The position numbers were made by a program, and so were the translations under genes. A model generated the notes under the pieces. The model did no database searches. It was not told the origin of the DNA and saw only the letters and a list, made by a program, of their open reading frames with translations. Below, piece by piece: positions 35,522 through 44,464 of a stretch of 64,000 nucleotides of DNA (position 1 is the first letter of the stretch; every line of letters begins with the position of its first letter). Location: the NCBI GenBank assembly GCA_029983685.1, contig JASBZA010000001.1, positions 1 through 64,000 of the forward strand, given 5' to 3'. Source of the DNA: Oscillospiraceae bacterium. GTDB lineage: Bacteria > Bacillota > Clostridia > Saccharofermentanales > Fastidiosipilaceae.

Positions 35522-36388
35522 ATGAAAATAGGATTCGTTGCAGATAAGTATAAGGACCAAGACTACAGACTCTTAGAGAAGGCTACGGCTTATCTTGAGA
35601 CTAGGGGGGTGGAAGTAATTTATCCACATGTGGAGGACCGTTACGGCTCCATAGCACCTCTGGGAAAATCTTACGGGCCTTGGGAAGGTCTTGACTCGGT
35701 GCTTTCCCTGGGCGGAGACGGGACCTTTCTTTATACCTGTCATAAGGCCTATTCTTTGGACATACCGGTAATCGGAGTGAACCTGGGTAAGATGGGTTTC
35801 ATGACCGAGATTGAAGAAGAAGACCTGGAAGAATCCTTGGATACTATTATTGAGGGTCGGGCTGTTGTTAAAGAAAAGATGATGCTGGATGTCCGAGCGT
35901 ATGACCGTGGGGGCAAAGAAATTTATGCCGATTACGGTCTTAACGATGCGGTTTTATTCAGAGGCTCTATCAGCCAGATAATCCCTTGTCGGATTTTCAT
36001 TGACGGAGTCAAAATTGAGACCATACCCAGCGACGGTATTATTGTGGCAGGTCCTACGGGGTCCACGGGTTATGCCTTGTCATGCGGAGGTCCTATTGTA
36101 GACCCCAACTTAGAGATGATGCTTATTACCCCTATAAGTCCCCACACCCTCCATAACCGGTCTTATGTGATTGAGCCGGAGAGCGTCGTAGGAATCGAGA
36201 TTGCCCGCCATTATCCCCACAAGCCGCAATTTTCGGTTGACGGCAGAGCTAATGTCGAAGTCGACAGTGATGTACGCATAGAAGTCAGAAGAGCGAAGCG
36301 AAATATTAGGACCCTTTCCGTCCAAAACATTAATTTCTTCCGGCGCATACCGGAGAAAATAAGCGCAAGAGGCATGATTGATGGATAA
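35522..36388 (+). CDS. nadK: NAD kinase
   Basis: 288 residues. The signature LSLGGDGTFLYT is present, followed by GVNLGKMGFMTEIE, NDAVLFRG and the C-terminal PSDGIIVAGPTGSTGYALSCGGP and DGRANVEV. It phosphorylates NAD to NADP. Overlaps argR by 8 bases. Confidence 0.96.
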   Translation: MKIGFVADKYKDQDYRLLEKATAYLETRGVEVIYPHVEDRYGSIAPLGKSYGPWEGLDSVLSLGGDGTFLYTCHKAYSLDIPVIGVNLGKMGFMTEIEEEDLEESLDTIIEGRAVVKEKMMLDVRAYDRGGKEIYADYGLNDAVLFRGSISQIIPCRIFIDGVKIETIPSDGIIVAGPTGSTGYALSCGGPIVDPNLEMMLITPISPHTLHNRSYVIEPESVVGIEIARHYPHKPQFSVDGRANVEVDSDVRIEVRRAKRNIRTLSVQNINFFRRIPEKISARGMIDG

Positions 36389-36854
36389 GGCAACAAGACA
36401 AGAAAAGATATTAGAACTTATTTATAGTCGTAATATAACGACGCAAGAAGACCTGGTGAAGGCTTTGTCCGAAGAAGGTATAGAAGTTGCCCAAGCGACG
36501 ATATCCCGGGATATAAAAGAATTAAATATCCTTAAGGTAAATTTAAGAGATGGCAGGCAGAAGTTTGTCGCTCTGAGGCCCCAATCCGAATCGGGAACCA
36601 GAAGGCTTCTTAAAGTGTTTTCGGAAGCGGTCCGGTCGTCTTCTTTGGCCGGTAACATCCTGGTTATCCATACCTTGGCCGGCATGGCTCCCGCTTGTGC
36701 CTCGGCGGTTGATGCCCTCTGTATTCCTGCCGTAGCCGGTTGTATTGCAGGCGACGACACTATTTTTGTGGCGATTAAGTCCGGATCCGATGTGCTCCGG
36801 GTCGAAGAGGAAATCATGCAGTTTGCCACCTATGTGGAAGAGGATAACGAATAA
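36381..36854 (+). CDS. argR: Arginine repressor ArgR/AhrC
   Basis: About 157 residues. N-terminal winged helix (RQEKILELIYSRNITTQEDLV, ATISRDIKELNI) and C-terminal oligomerisation domain with the arginine-binding GCIAGDDTIFVAIKS. ATG 36381 is preferred over the TTG one codon upstream. In Clostridia argR commonly lies between nadK and recN, as here. Confidence 0.95.
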   Translation: MDKATRQEKILELIYSRNITTQEDLVKALSEEGIEVAQATISRDIKELNILKVNLRDGRQKFVALRPQSESGTRRLLKVFSEAVRSSSLAGNILVIHTLAGMAPACASAVDALCIPAVAGCIAGDDTIFVAIKSGSDVLRVEEEIMQFATYVEEDNE

Positions 36855-36872
36855 TTAGGAGCAGAGCCCGCC

Positions 36873-38552
36873 GTGTTAGAACATTTGGAAATCAGAGATT
36901 TGGCACTCATTGCTCATACCGGCTTAGACCTGGGTACGGGTTTTCAGGTCATTACCGGGGAAACCGGAGTTGGTAAGTCCTTACTTTTAGGCGCCATCGA
37001 AGCCATCAGCGGGAAGACCGTCAGTAAAGACCTGGTCCGAACCGGCGAAGAAACGGCCTTGGTCGAGGGTGTTTTTACGGAGGTGAGGCCTTATTTTGCG
37101 GATAATCCCGAAGTCCTGTCTTATTTAGAAGAGGACGATATGCTCATTATTTCCAGAGAAATCAGGCGAAACGGGCGAAATATCTGCCGGCTAAACGGTC
37201 GCATGGTTCCTCTTAGTTTTATTCAACAGATAGGTGATAGACTTTGCGATATCCACGGCCAAAACGACCGACAACAGATTTTCTTAAGAGATAAGCATTT
37301 AGGAATCTTGGACCGCTACGGTAGAGACCTGATAGGTCCTGCCAAGAAAGACTACAACCGGGTCTATCGGGCCTGGCAAGAACTGAAGCGCAAAGAAAGA
37401 GAGATCCTCATCGATCCCGAAGAGCGCAGGCTCTATATGGAGCGATTGGAATATCAGATTAATGAAATCTTGGATATTAACCCGGAGCCTGGGGAAGATG
37501 AGACGTTGAGGCAGAAGAGAGACCTATTGCGTAATACGGAAAACATCACCGAAGGCCTGGAACAGGTTTTGGCCTATATGGATGGAAGCGAAGAAAGTCC
37601 GGGTCTAAGAGACTTACTGGGTTTGTCCAGGTCTCAAATTCAGCACCTGACCCTTTATTTCGACGGCTTGGAAGAAGACTTGAACAGGCTTATAGAAACC
37701 GAAGAACTTTTAGATGAAGTACGGCGCAGCTTGGAGAAAATCCAAGACCGTATAGACCGTGACCCGCAGGCTCTGGCGCAAGTGGAAGATCGACTGGATA
37801 AGATTCATCGGCTAAAACTTAAATACGGAGGCTCCATCGAAGAGGTCCGAAAATACTTGGATAAGGCCCGTGCGAATTTGGAACGAACGAAGGAAGCGGG
37901 ACTTTTGGCTTCTACCTTAGAAGAGAATAAGGCTAAAGTTCTGGGCCTTCTCGAAGAAAAGTCCCAAGCTCTTTACGAAAAACGTCTAGAAGTAGCCGCG
38001 GAGCTGGAAGAAAATGTCATGGCCGAATTAAACGAGCTGGGCATGGAAGGGGCAGAATTTAAAGTGCGTTTTAAGCGCTTAGACTTGGAAGAGGCCAAAG
38101 ACTACGGTCTGGACCAGGTCGAGTTCATGCTGTCGGCTAATAAAGGTGAAGCGTTAAAACCTTTGGCCGATACGGCATCCGGCGGTGAAGCTTCTCGAAT
38201 TATGTTAGCTATAAAGGTTACTTTGGCCGAAGCGGACGACACACCGCTCCTGGTATTCGATGAAATTGACACCGGCATCAGTGGTAGGACAACGGAGATT
38301 GTGGGAAGAAAGCTGGAAGAGCTAGGTAGGACCCACCAGATTATCTGTGTCAGCCACCAGGCGCAGATTGCGGCCAGGGCGGACCGGCACTTTTATATTT
38401 TTAAAGAATCCGATGACCAAAGAACAAGAACTCATATTAACCTCTTAAAAGAAGAGGAAAGACCTGGCGAAATTGCCAGACTCCTGAGTGGAAGGTCCGA
38501 TGATGCCAAGTCGCTGAGCTTGGCTCAGGACATGCTTAAATCCCGAGACTAA
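36873..38552 (+). CDS. recN: DNA repair protein RecN
   Basis: 559 residues from a GTG start. SMC-like ATPase: Walker A TGETGVGKSLLLGAI, the RecN-type ICRLNGRMVPLSFI and DIHGQNDRQ, coiled coils across roughly residues 155–370, and the head-closing LADTASGGEASRIMLAIK and VFDEIDTGISG. It acts in double-strand break repair. The translation initiation region has a modest RBS (GGAGCAGAG). Confidence 0.97.
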   Translation: MLEHLEIRDLALIAHTGLDLGTGFQVITGETGVGKSLLLGAIEAISGKTVSKDLVRTGEETALVEGVFTEVRPYFADNPEVLSYLEEDDMLIISREIRRNGRNICRLNGRMVPLSFIQQIGDRLCDIHGQNDRQQIFLRDKHLGILDRYGRDLIGPAKKDYNRVYRAWQELKRKEREILIDPEERRLYMERLEYQINEILDINPEPGEDETLRQKRDLLRNTENITEGLEQVLAYMDGSEESPGLRDLLGLSRSQIQHLTLYFDGLEEDLNRLIETEELLDEVRRSLEKIQDRIDRDPQALAQVEDRLDKIHRLKLKYGGSIEEVRKYLDKARANLERTKEAGLLASTLEENKAKVLGLLEEKSQALYEKRLEVAAELEENVMAELNELGMEGAEFKVRFKRLDLEEAKDYGLDQVEFMLSANKGEALKPLADTASGGEASRIMLAIKVTLAEADDTPLLVFDEIDTGISGRTTEIVGRKLEELGRTHQIICVSHQAQIAARADRHFYIFKESDDQRTRTHINLLKEEERPGEIARLLSGRSDDAKSLSLAQDMLKSRD

Positions 38553-38567
38553 AGAAGCTTTTAAACT

Positions 38568-39545
38568 ATGTATCTTTCTTTCAGAGTTCAAGCAGAAGAC
38601 AAAGGAAGAACAGCCGAGTGGGTCATGCGCCACCGGATGGACATATCCTCAAGTCTTTCCAGGCAGATGAAGCGCTATCGTGGCCTGTCTGTTAACGGCC
38701 ACTTCGTCCTCCATATGACGCCGGTTGAGCCGGGCGACTTGATTGAAGTTTCTTTTGTAAAAGAAGATGAATTAACCGGTCCTTTACCGAACCCCTTAGG
38801 TCTTCCTGTTGTTTACGATGACGATTGGCTAAGTGTCGTGGGTAAACCACCCGGCCTGCCGTCTCATCCCAGATTTCCCGGAGATCCGGGCCTTTCAACT
38901 GTCTTTACTGATAAGACCCTTCACCTAATTAATCGTTTAGACATGGATACATCGGGTCTGGTAATCTTGGGAAAAAATGCCCATATTCACCATCTTATGG
39001 CCCGAACACCTATTCGAAAAATATATTTGGCCCTGGTACACGGCATAGTCGAGAACGCCGGCCAAATCAGTGCTCCCATAGCTCGAAAAGAAGGGTCTAT
39101 TATTGAAAGAAAGATTGATCCTTCAGGTCAGGAGGCCGTCAGCCACTATGAAGTTTTAGCGACTTGGCCCAGGGCACATGCAAGCCTTTTGGCTTTTCTC
39201 TTAGAGACCGGACGTACCCACCAAATTCGTGTACACGCCCAATACATAGGTCATCCTTTGGTAGGGGACACGCTCTACGGTTGGGAAGAAACTTTCCCAC
39301 CCGGTCCAACACAGGAGAATTTTCGTGCTCTAGCGCTCAATCGTTTACTCAAACGTCAATTCCTCCATGCCCAAAGGCTCTGCTTTAAGCACCCCGTAAG
39401 CGGTGAAGATTTAGACTTAAGTTTAGCGCTGCCTGAAGACTTGAGCCGGGTTTTGCGTTATCTCAATCAAGTCGATTCCGTACATCAAGAAGGAACGGTG
39501 AGGCCGCTTTTAGAGATTCCCGTTGCTGCCAGAAATATCCAATAA
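38568..39545 (+). CDS. RluA-family pseudouridine synthase
   Basis: 325 residues. An N-terminal S4-like region (about residues 15–70) precedes the catalytic domain with the motif HLINRLDMDTSGLVILGKNA, whose Asp in RLDMDTSG is the catalytic residue, and GRTHQIRVHAQYIGHPLVGDTLYG. It isomerises uridines in rRNA (RluD-type) or tRNA; exact target not assignable. It follows recN by 15 bases. The gap 39546–39694 holds a possible adhE promoter (TTTTCA-N17-TAAAAT), with no clear Rex site. Confidence 0.93.
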   Translation: MYLSFRVQAEDKGRTAEWVMRHRMDISSSLSRQMKRYRGLSVNGHFVLHMTPVEPGDLIEVSFVKEDELTGPLPNPLGLPVVYDDDWLSVVGKPPGLPSHPRFPGDPGLSTVFTDKTLHLINRLDMDTSGLVILGKNAHIHHLMARTPIRKIYLALVHGIVENAGQISAPIARKEGSIIERKIDPSGQEAVSHYEVLATWPRAHASLLAFLLETGRTHQIRVHAQYIGHPLVGDTLYGWEETFPPGPTQENFRALALNRLLKRQFLHAQRLCFKHPVSGEDLDLSLALPEDLSRVLRYLNQVDSVHQEGTVRPLLEIPVAARNIQ

Positions 39546-39694
39546 GATTATGGGCAAATTACACAAAAATTCAGAGCATTCTTTAGATATACTCAACAAT
39601 TGCTAAAAATTCATCTAAATGCGATTGAAAGGCTTTTCAAGATAAAAATGCACTGATAAAATTATACCGATACTTGAAAGGAGTACAGGAAAAT

Positions 39695-42331
39695 ATGATG
39701 ACTTCCAAAGAAAAGGTCTATCCCGTGGTAGACGGCGTTGAAACCTTAGAGCAAAGAATAAAAGATGTAAGAGAGGCGCAGAAAGTTTACAGAAGCTTTG
39801 ACCAAAGTCAGGTGGATGAGATTTTCTACCGTGCGGCTTTGGCAGCCAACCAGATGAGGCTTCCTTTGGCCCAGGCGGCTGTTGAAGAGACCGGCATGGG
39901 TGTCGTAGAGGACAAGGTGATCAAGAACCACTTCGCCTCAGAGTATATTTATAACTCTTATAAAGACACCAAGACCTGCGGTGTTATAGAAGAGAATAAG
40001 AGCTTCGGTTCCAGAAAGATTGCCGAGCCTATCGGCCTGGTTGCGGCCATTATCCCGACGACTAACCCCACTTCAACGGCTATTTTCAAGTGCCTTTTGG
40101 CCCTGAAAACCAGAAATGCTGTAATCATTTCACCCCACCCCAGGGCCAAGGAATCCACCATTTTGGCGGCCAAAGTCATCCTGGAAGCTGCCGTCAAGGC
40201 CGGTGCTCCGGAGAACATTATCGGTTGGATTGACCAGCCGTCTTTGGAAATGACCAATCTCCTCATGCAAGAGGTCGATATCATTTTGGCCACGGGCGGT
40301 CCCGGTATGGTGAAGTCCGCTTATAGTTCCGGTAAGCCCGCCATCGGTGTCGGTGCCGGTAATACCCCTTCCATTATTTGCGAAACTGCCGATATCCAAT
40401 TGGCCGTAAACTCTATCATCCACTCTAAGACCTTTGACAACGGTATGATTTGCGCTTCCGAGCAGTCTACTATCGTTGCGGCTTCCATCTATGATGAAGT
40501 GAAAGCAGAATTCAAGAAGCGTCACGCTTATTTCTTAAGTGAAGAAGAAAAAGACAAGGTTCGTAAAACCATTCTTATCAACGGTGCTTTGAACGCCCGA
40601 ATTGTAGGTCAGCCGGCTACTAAAATTGCCGAACTGTCCGGTATCGAAGTGCCCGCTTATACTAAAGTTCTGGTTGCCGAGGTTGAGGACTATACCATGG
40701 CGGAAGCCTTCGCCCATGAAAAACTTTCTCCTGTTTTGGCCATGTATATGGCAGACAGTTTCGAGGAAGCTTTGGACAAGGCCGACCAGCTCATTAACGA
40801 CGGCGGTATGGGCCATACGTCTTCTATCTTCTTGAACGAAGCTCAAGACCAAGACAAGCTCAGAGCCTTCCAGAATCGCATGCGGACCGGTCGTATTCTG
40901 GTCAACACGCCGGCTTCTCAGGGCGGTATCGGAGACATCTATAACTTCCGTCTCCAGGCCTCGCTTACTTTGGGTTGCGGCTCTTGGGGCGGCAACTCCG
41001 TATCGGAGAACGTAGGCGTCAAGCATTTGCTGAATATCAAAACCGTAGCGGTAAGGAGAGAAAATATGTTGTGGTTCAGAGTCCCTGAGAAAATCTATAT
41101 GAAGAGGGGGTCTGTTCCTACAGCCCTAGCCGAATTCGGTTCTGTTAACCCGAGGAAGCGCGCCTTTATTGTTACCGATACTTTCCTTTATAAGAATGGC
41201 TTCACTAAGGAAGTCGAAAATACTTTGGCTCAGGAAGGCATTGACTATAAGGTCTTCTTTGAAGTCGAATCTGACCCAAGCCTTAATACAGCTCGCGAAG
41301 GTGCTAAGCAGATGAAAGCTTTTGAACCGGACCTTATTATCGCAATAGGAGGCGGGTCCGCCATGGATGCTGCCAAGATCATGTGGGTATTGTACGAACA
41401 TCCCGAAGTGGATTTCTTTGACATGGCTATGGATTTCATGGATATTCGTAAGAGAGTCTATCAATTCCCCAAGATGGGTGAAAAGGCCTACTTCGTCTGT
41501 ATCCCGACGTCGTCCGGTACCGGTTCCGAGGTTACACCCTTTGCGATCATTACCGATACTGACACCGGTATTAAGTACCCTATTACCGACTATGAGCTCC
41601 TGCCCAACATGGCTATTGTCGACGCCAATATGATGGACACTTCACCGCCGTCCCTGACCGCTTTCTCCGGTATTGACGCACTGTCCCACTCCTTAGAAGC
41701 CTATGCTTCTATGATGGCAACCGACTACACCGATTCTATGGCATTGAAGGCCATTGATTTAATCTTCGAATATCTGCCCAGAGCCTATGATTCGGCTAAA
41801 GCCGGCGAGGTCGACCTGGAAGCCAGAGAGAAGATGGCCAATGCCGCTACCATGGCCGGTATCGCCTTTGCCAACGCTTTCTTGGGCGTCATGCACTCTA
41901 TGGCCCATAAGTTAGGGGCTAACCACCACATTGCCCATGGTTTGGCCAACGCCCTTATGATGGAAGAAGTCATCCGCTTTAACGCCGCCGAGGCACCTAA
42001 GAAGATGGGAACCTTCCCTCAGTATGAATATCCTCATACGATGGCTAGATATGCTGAAATTGCCAGCCACCTGGGTATCAAAGGTAAAGATGATGCCGAG
42101 AAGGTAGAGGGATTAATTGCTAAAATTAGAGAGCTACAGGCTTATGTCGGTATTAAGTCCAGTATTCGAGACTATGTAGAGGATGAGGAGAAGTTCCTAG
42201 AGACTATTGATACCATGTCTGAGCTTGCATTTGACGACCAGTGTACCGGTACCAACCCGCGCTACCCCTTGATTTCCGAAATCAAGCAGATGTATTTAAA
42301 TGCCTACTATGGCGACCATAAGGAGGTTTAA
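39695..42331 (+). CDS. adhE: Bifunctional acetaldehyde-CoA/alcohol dehydrogenase
   Basis: About 878 residues from ATG 39695, with AAAGGAG upstream. The N-terminal aldehyde dehydrogenase half contains the nucleophile Cys in NGMICASEQST and the NAD-binding VGAGNTP region. The C-terminal iron alcohol dehydrogenase half has AIGGGSAMDAAKIMWVLYE, PTSSGTGSEVTPFA and the metal-ligand helix HSMAHKLGANHHIAHG. It reduces acetyl-CoA via acetaldehyde to ethanol, recycling NADH in fermentation, and commonly forms spirosomes. Confidence 0.97.
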   Translation: MMTSKEKVYPVVDGVETLEQRIKDVREAQKVYRSFDQSQVDEIFYRAALAANQMRLPLAQAAVEETGMGVVEDKVIKNHFASEYIYNSYKDTKTCGVIEENKSFGSRKIAEPIGLVAAIIPTTNPTSTAIFKCLLALKTRNAVIISPHPRAKESTILAAKVILEAAVKAGAPENIIGWIDQPSLEMTNLLMQEVDIILATGGPGMVKSAYSSGKPAIGVGAGNTPSIICETADIQLAVNSIIHSKTFDNGMICASEQSTIVAASIYDEVKAEFKKRHAYFLSEEEKDKVRKTILINGALNARIVGQPATKIAELSGIEVPAYTKVLVAEVEDYTMAEAFAHEKLSPVLAMYMADSFEEALDKADQLINDGGMGHTSSIFLNEAQDQDKLRAFQNRMRTGRILVNTPASQGGIGDIYNFRLQASLTLGCGSWGGNSVSENVGVKHLLNIKTVAVRRENMLWFRVPEKIYMKRGSVPTALAEFGSVNPRKRAFIVTDTFLYKNGFTKEVENTLAQEGIDYKVFFEVESDPSLNTAREGAKQMKAFEPDLIIAIGGGSAMDAAKIMWVLYEHPEVDFFDMAMDFMDIRKRVYQFPKMGEKAYFVCIPTSSGTGSEVTPFAIITDTDTGIKYPITDYELLPNMAIVDANMMDTSPPSLTAFSGIDALSHSLEAYASMMATDYTDSMALKAIDLIFEYLPRAYDSAKAGEVDLEAREKMANAATMAGIAFANAFLGVMHSMAHKLGANHHIAHGLANALMMEEVIRFNAAEAPKKMGTFPQYEYPHTMARYAEIASHLGIKGKDDAEKVEGLIAKIRELQAYVGIKSSIRDYVEDEEKFLETIDTMSELAFDDQCTGTNPRYPLISEIKQMYLNAYYGDHKEV

Positions 42332-42332
42332 G

Positions 42333-43109
42333 ATGACTCAGTTTCACGACAAATTGAAGGACAAGAACGTATTGGACACCCGGGATAACAAAGTTTTCAT
42401 CCGGGAAGGAGACGTCTTTATTAAGGTCTTTGATGAAAGTTTCCCTTTGTCCGACATCTTGAATGAGGCTTTGAACCAGACCAGGGCCATGGAAGCCGGC
42501 CTGCCGGTGCCTAAGATTCACCAGGTGGCCAAATACGAAGGTTACTGGGCCATCTATCAAGACTTTATCGAGGGGAAAACCCTGTCGTCTTTGATGAAAG
42601 AGGCTAAGAACGATGAAGAAAAGGCCGAGCTTCTGGAGCGTTTCCTTTCGATTCAGCTTAATATCTTTGACCATCAGGCTCCGCTTCTGAACAATCTCCG
42701 GGCTAAAATGAACCGCCAGATTAGTGAGTCCGAGTACAATGCGACCGTGCGTTATGAGCTTCACTCCAGACTTTCTACCATGCCCAAGCATAAGAAAATC
42801 TGCCATGGTGACTTGATTCCGGCCAATATCATCATTACCGACGAGGATGAAGCCTACATCATTGATTGGTCTCATGCGACCAGCGGTAACGCCTCGGCCG
42901 ATGCGGCCTTGACCTACATGCTCTTCATGCTCCAGGGCGAAGAGCAAATAGCAGAGACCTACCTGAAGCTCTTCTGCGAGAAGACCGACACAGCCAGACA
43001 GTATGTCAATACCTGGATGCCCATCGTGGCCTGTGCCCAGTCGACAAAGAAGAAGGAAGAGGAGAAGGCCTTCTTGGACCGTTGGGTCAACGTCATGGAA
43101 TTCCAATAA
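42333..43109 (+). CDS. Phosphotransferase enzyme family (APH/choline kinase-like)
   Basis: About 258 residues from ATG 42333, directly after the adhE stop with RBS AAGGAGG. The kinase catalytic loop is CHGDLIPANIIIT (Brenner motif HxDxxxxN) and the Mg-binding segment is YIIDWSHATSGNASAD, as in aminoglycoside/choline phosphotransferases. Substrate unknown. It is in an operon with adhE, so a metabolic alcohol is more likely than an antibiotic. Confidence 0.8.
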   Translation: MTQFHDKLKDKNVLDTRDNKVFIREGDVFIKVFDESFPLSDILNEALNQTRAMEAGLPVPKIHQVAKYEGYWAIYQDFIEGKTLSSLMKEAKNDEEKAELLERFLSIQLNIFDHQAPLLNNLRAKMNRQISESEYNATVRYELHSRLSTMPKHKKICHGDLIPANIIITDEDEAYIIDWSHATSGNASADAALTYMLFMLQGEEQIAETYLKLFCEKTDTARQYVNTWMPIVACAQSTKKKEEEKAFLDRWVNVMEFQ

Positions 43110-43147
43110 ACACAAGGGAAGAAAAGAAAATAAGTTTCAATTTTACA

Positions 43148-43174
43148 GGGAGCCTTACGAGGCTCTCTGTTTTT
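43148..43174 (+). terminator. Terminator of the adhE–kinase operon
   Basis: GGGAGCCT (43148–43155) pairs with AGGCTCTC (43160–43167; one G-U) around a TACG loop and is followed by TGTTTTTG. Confidence 0.88.
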
Positions 43175-43269
43175 GTTGTCTGCTTTAGCAAGTTGAGCGA
43201 ACGAAGAGAGCGAAACAATAAACCACCTGCTATGCAGGTGGAGGATAGAAAAGCTTTAGCTAAAAGAAG

Positions 43270-43329
43270 CATAACCTCCATGCTACACTAGGTGAGCTAC
43301 CAGGCGCACCCAAGTAAAAGGAGGTTATG
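43270..43329 (+). promoter_or_regulatory. RBS-sequestering stem of the IS200 tnpA leader
   Basis: CATAACCTCC (43270–43279) is a perfect complement of GGAGGTTATG (43320–43329), which contains the tnpA Shine–Dalgarno sequence. IS200 elements are known to hide the transposase RBS in a leader stem-loop; this copy keeps that feature. Confidence 0.75.
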
Positions 43330-43334
43330 ACCTA

Positions 43335-43799
43335 ATGAAAGGTGAACAAAGCTTAGCACATACAAAATGGGAATGTAAGTATCATGTGGTCTTTGCACCG
43401 AAGTACAGGCGCAAGGCAATTTATGGGAAGTTGCGTAAAGATATAAGTCAAATTCTCATAGAATTATGTAAGTGAAAAGGTATAGAAATAATCGAAGCAG
43501 AAGCATGCATAGATCATATCCACATGCTTCTAACGATTCCACCGAAGTATAGTGTGTCACAGATAATGGGATACTTAAAAGGGAAAAGTAGTCTAATCAT
43601 CTTCGATCGCCACGCCAATTTAAAATACAAGTATGGTAATCGGCATTTCTGGTGTAGAGGGTATTATGTAAGTACAGTAGGTCGCAACGAAAAGAAAATA
43701 AAAGCCTACATAGCAAATCAATTAGAAGAAGACTATTATCAAGACCAGATAAGTCTAAAAGAGTATATAGACCCGTTTACGGGAACGCGCGAGCCATAG
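43335..43799 (+). pseudogene. tnpA: IS200/IS605 transposase TnpA with an internal stop
   Basis: ATG 43335 opens a frame of 155 codons that reads MKGEQSLAHTKWECKYHVVFAP, then LCK, a TGA at 43473–43475, then KGIEIIEAEACIDHIHMLL through to a stop at 43799. The HUH motif (DHIHM), NRHFWCRGYYVSTVG and the tyrosine in KAYIANQ are all retained. Only one codon interrupts the frame; homologues have Tyr or Trp there, so a single TGG-to-TGA change would explain it. A shorter open part begins at ATG 43524 but lacks the N-terminal half of the domain. Confidence 0.88.
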
Positions 43800-43995
43800 A
43801 GCAATAAGAAAACTGCTTTAGTAGTAGCTGGGGCAGAGGGTGCGCGAGGTAGCCACTCAAGAGGGCGCAAAGCCCTCGCCGGTAACAGCCCCTTACAGGG
43901 GCAGAGCAAACCACCGGCTGAGCCGGTGGTTATGATTGAAGAATAGAAGACAGAAAAAACGGCGACTGATGTATTATCAATCGCCGTCATCAATG

Positions 43996-44081
43996 TGGTG
44001 CGGATAACAGGAGTTGAACCTGCATGAGAAATTCTCACTAATACCTGAAACTAGCGCGTCTGCCAATTCCGCCATATCCGC
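43996..44081 (-). tRNA. tRNA-Leu (CAG)
   Basis: 86 bases with encoded CCA. The acceptor stem is GCGGATA/TATCCGC; the anticodon loop TTCAGGT gives CAG; a long variable arm (GTGAGAATTTCTCAT region) confirms a class II tRNA; the T-loop is TTCAACT. Confidence 0.93.
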
Positions 44082-44126
44082 ATATCGGTTAAAAAAAGGT
44101 TTCTTGTAAGAAACCTCTTTAGTTAT

Positions 44127-44211
44127 TGGTGGGGGAGGACGGATTCGAACCATCGAAATCGTAGATAGCAGATTTACAGTCTGCCCCCTTTGGCCGCTCG
44201 GGAACTCCCCC
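44127..44211 (-). tRNA. tRNA-Tyr (GTA)
   Basis: 85 bases with encoded CCA. The acceptor stem is GGGGGAG/CTCCCCC; anticodon stem GCAGA/TCTGC with loop CTGTAAA gives GTA; the long variable arm is typical of bacterial tRNA-Tyr; the T-loop is TTCGAAT. Confidence 0.94.
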
Positions 44212-44237
44212 ATGTAATTGTCTCAGTCTTCTGAAAA

Positions 44238-44314
44238 TGGTGGGCCTTCAGGGACTTGAACCCGGGACCGATCGGTTATGAGCCGAGTGCTCTGACCAAC
44301 TGAGCTAAAGGCCC
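44238..44314 (-). tRNA. tRNA-Met (CAT), elongator type
   Basis: 77 bases with encoded CCA. The acceptor stem GGGCCTT/AAGGCCC is fully paired, including the first base pair, which argues against an initiator tRNA. The anticodon loop CTCATAA gives CAT; T-loop TTCAAGT. A CAT tRNA could also be lysidine-modified tRNA-Ile2; elongator Met is the better fit from the overall sequence. Confidence 0.88.
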
Positions 44315-44464
44315 GTTAGTAACTTCCATTTCGAAAGACTGTGATGAATTATACTCATTAAGTTTTGACTCGTCAACCCAAAAAAAGACGATTTTTGAGA
44401 AAAGTTTGGATTAAGTTAAGTTATAATCTAATAAGCTAGTTATTATTAGCTTAAGGAGAACTTT

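Larger units (their letters stand above)
43190..43940 (+). mobile_element. IS200/IS605-type element with broken tnpA
   Basis: The element carries a single HUH transposase of the IS200 type and no accessory tnpB. Subterminal hairpins mark both ends: CCACCTGC-TAT-GCAGGTGG at 43223–43241 and AACCACCGGC-TGA-GCCGGTGGTT at 43909–43931, as expected where no terminal inverted repeats exist. Exact cleavage points are not certain. Two further small hairpins (43861–43877 and 43888–43902) lie in the right end. It is inserted between the adhE operon terminator and a tRNA cluster. Confidence 0.85.

Noticed and set aside
39546..39694. Rex operator upstream of adhE
   Set aside because: No TTGTGAAA-N-TTTCACAA-type dyad was visible, only a weak promoter-like pair.
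43524..43799. 91-residue open frame as an intact small transposase
   Set aside because: It is the in-frame C-terminal part of the IS200 transposase after the internal TGA; the N-terminal half of the catalytic domain lies before the stop.
44238..44314. Initiator tRNA-fMet
   Set aside because: The first acceptor base pair is G-C paired and the anticodon stem lacks the three G-C pairs of initiators.
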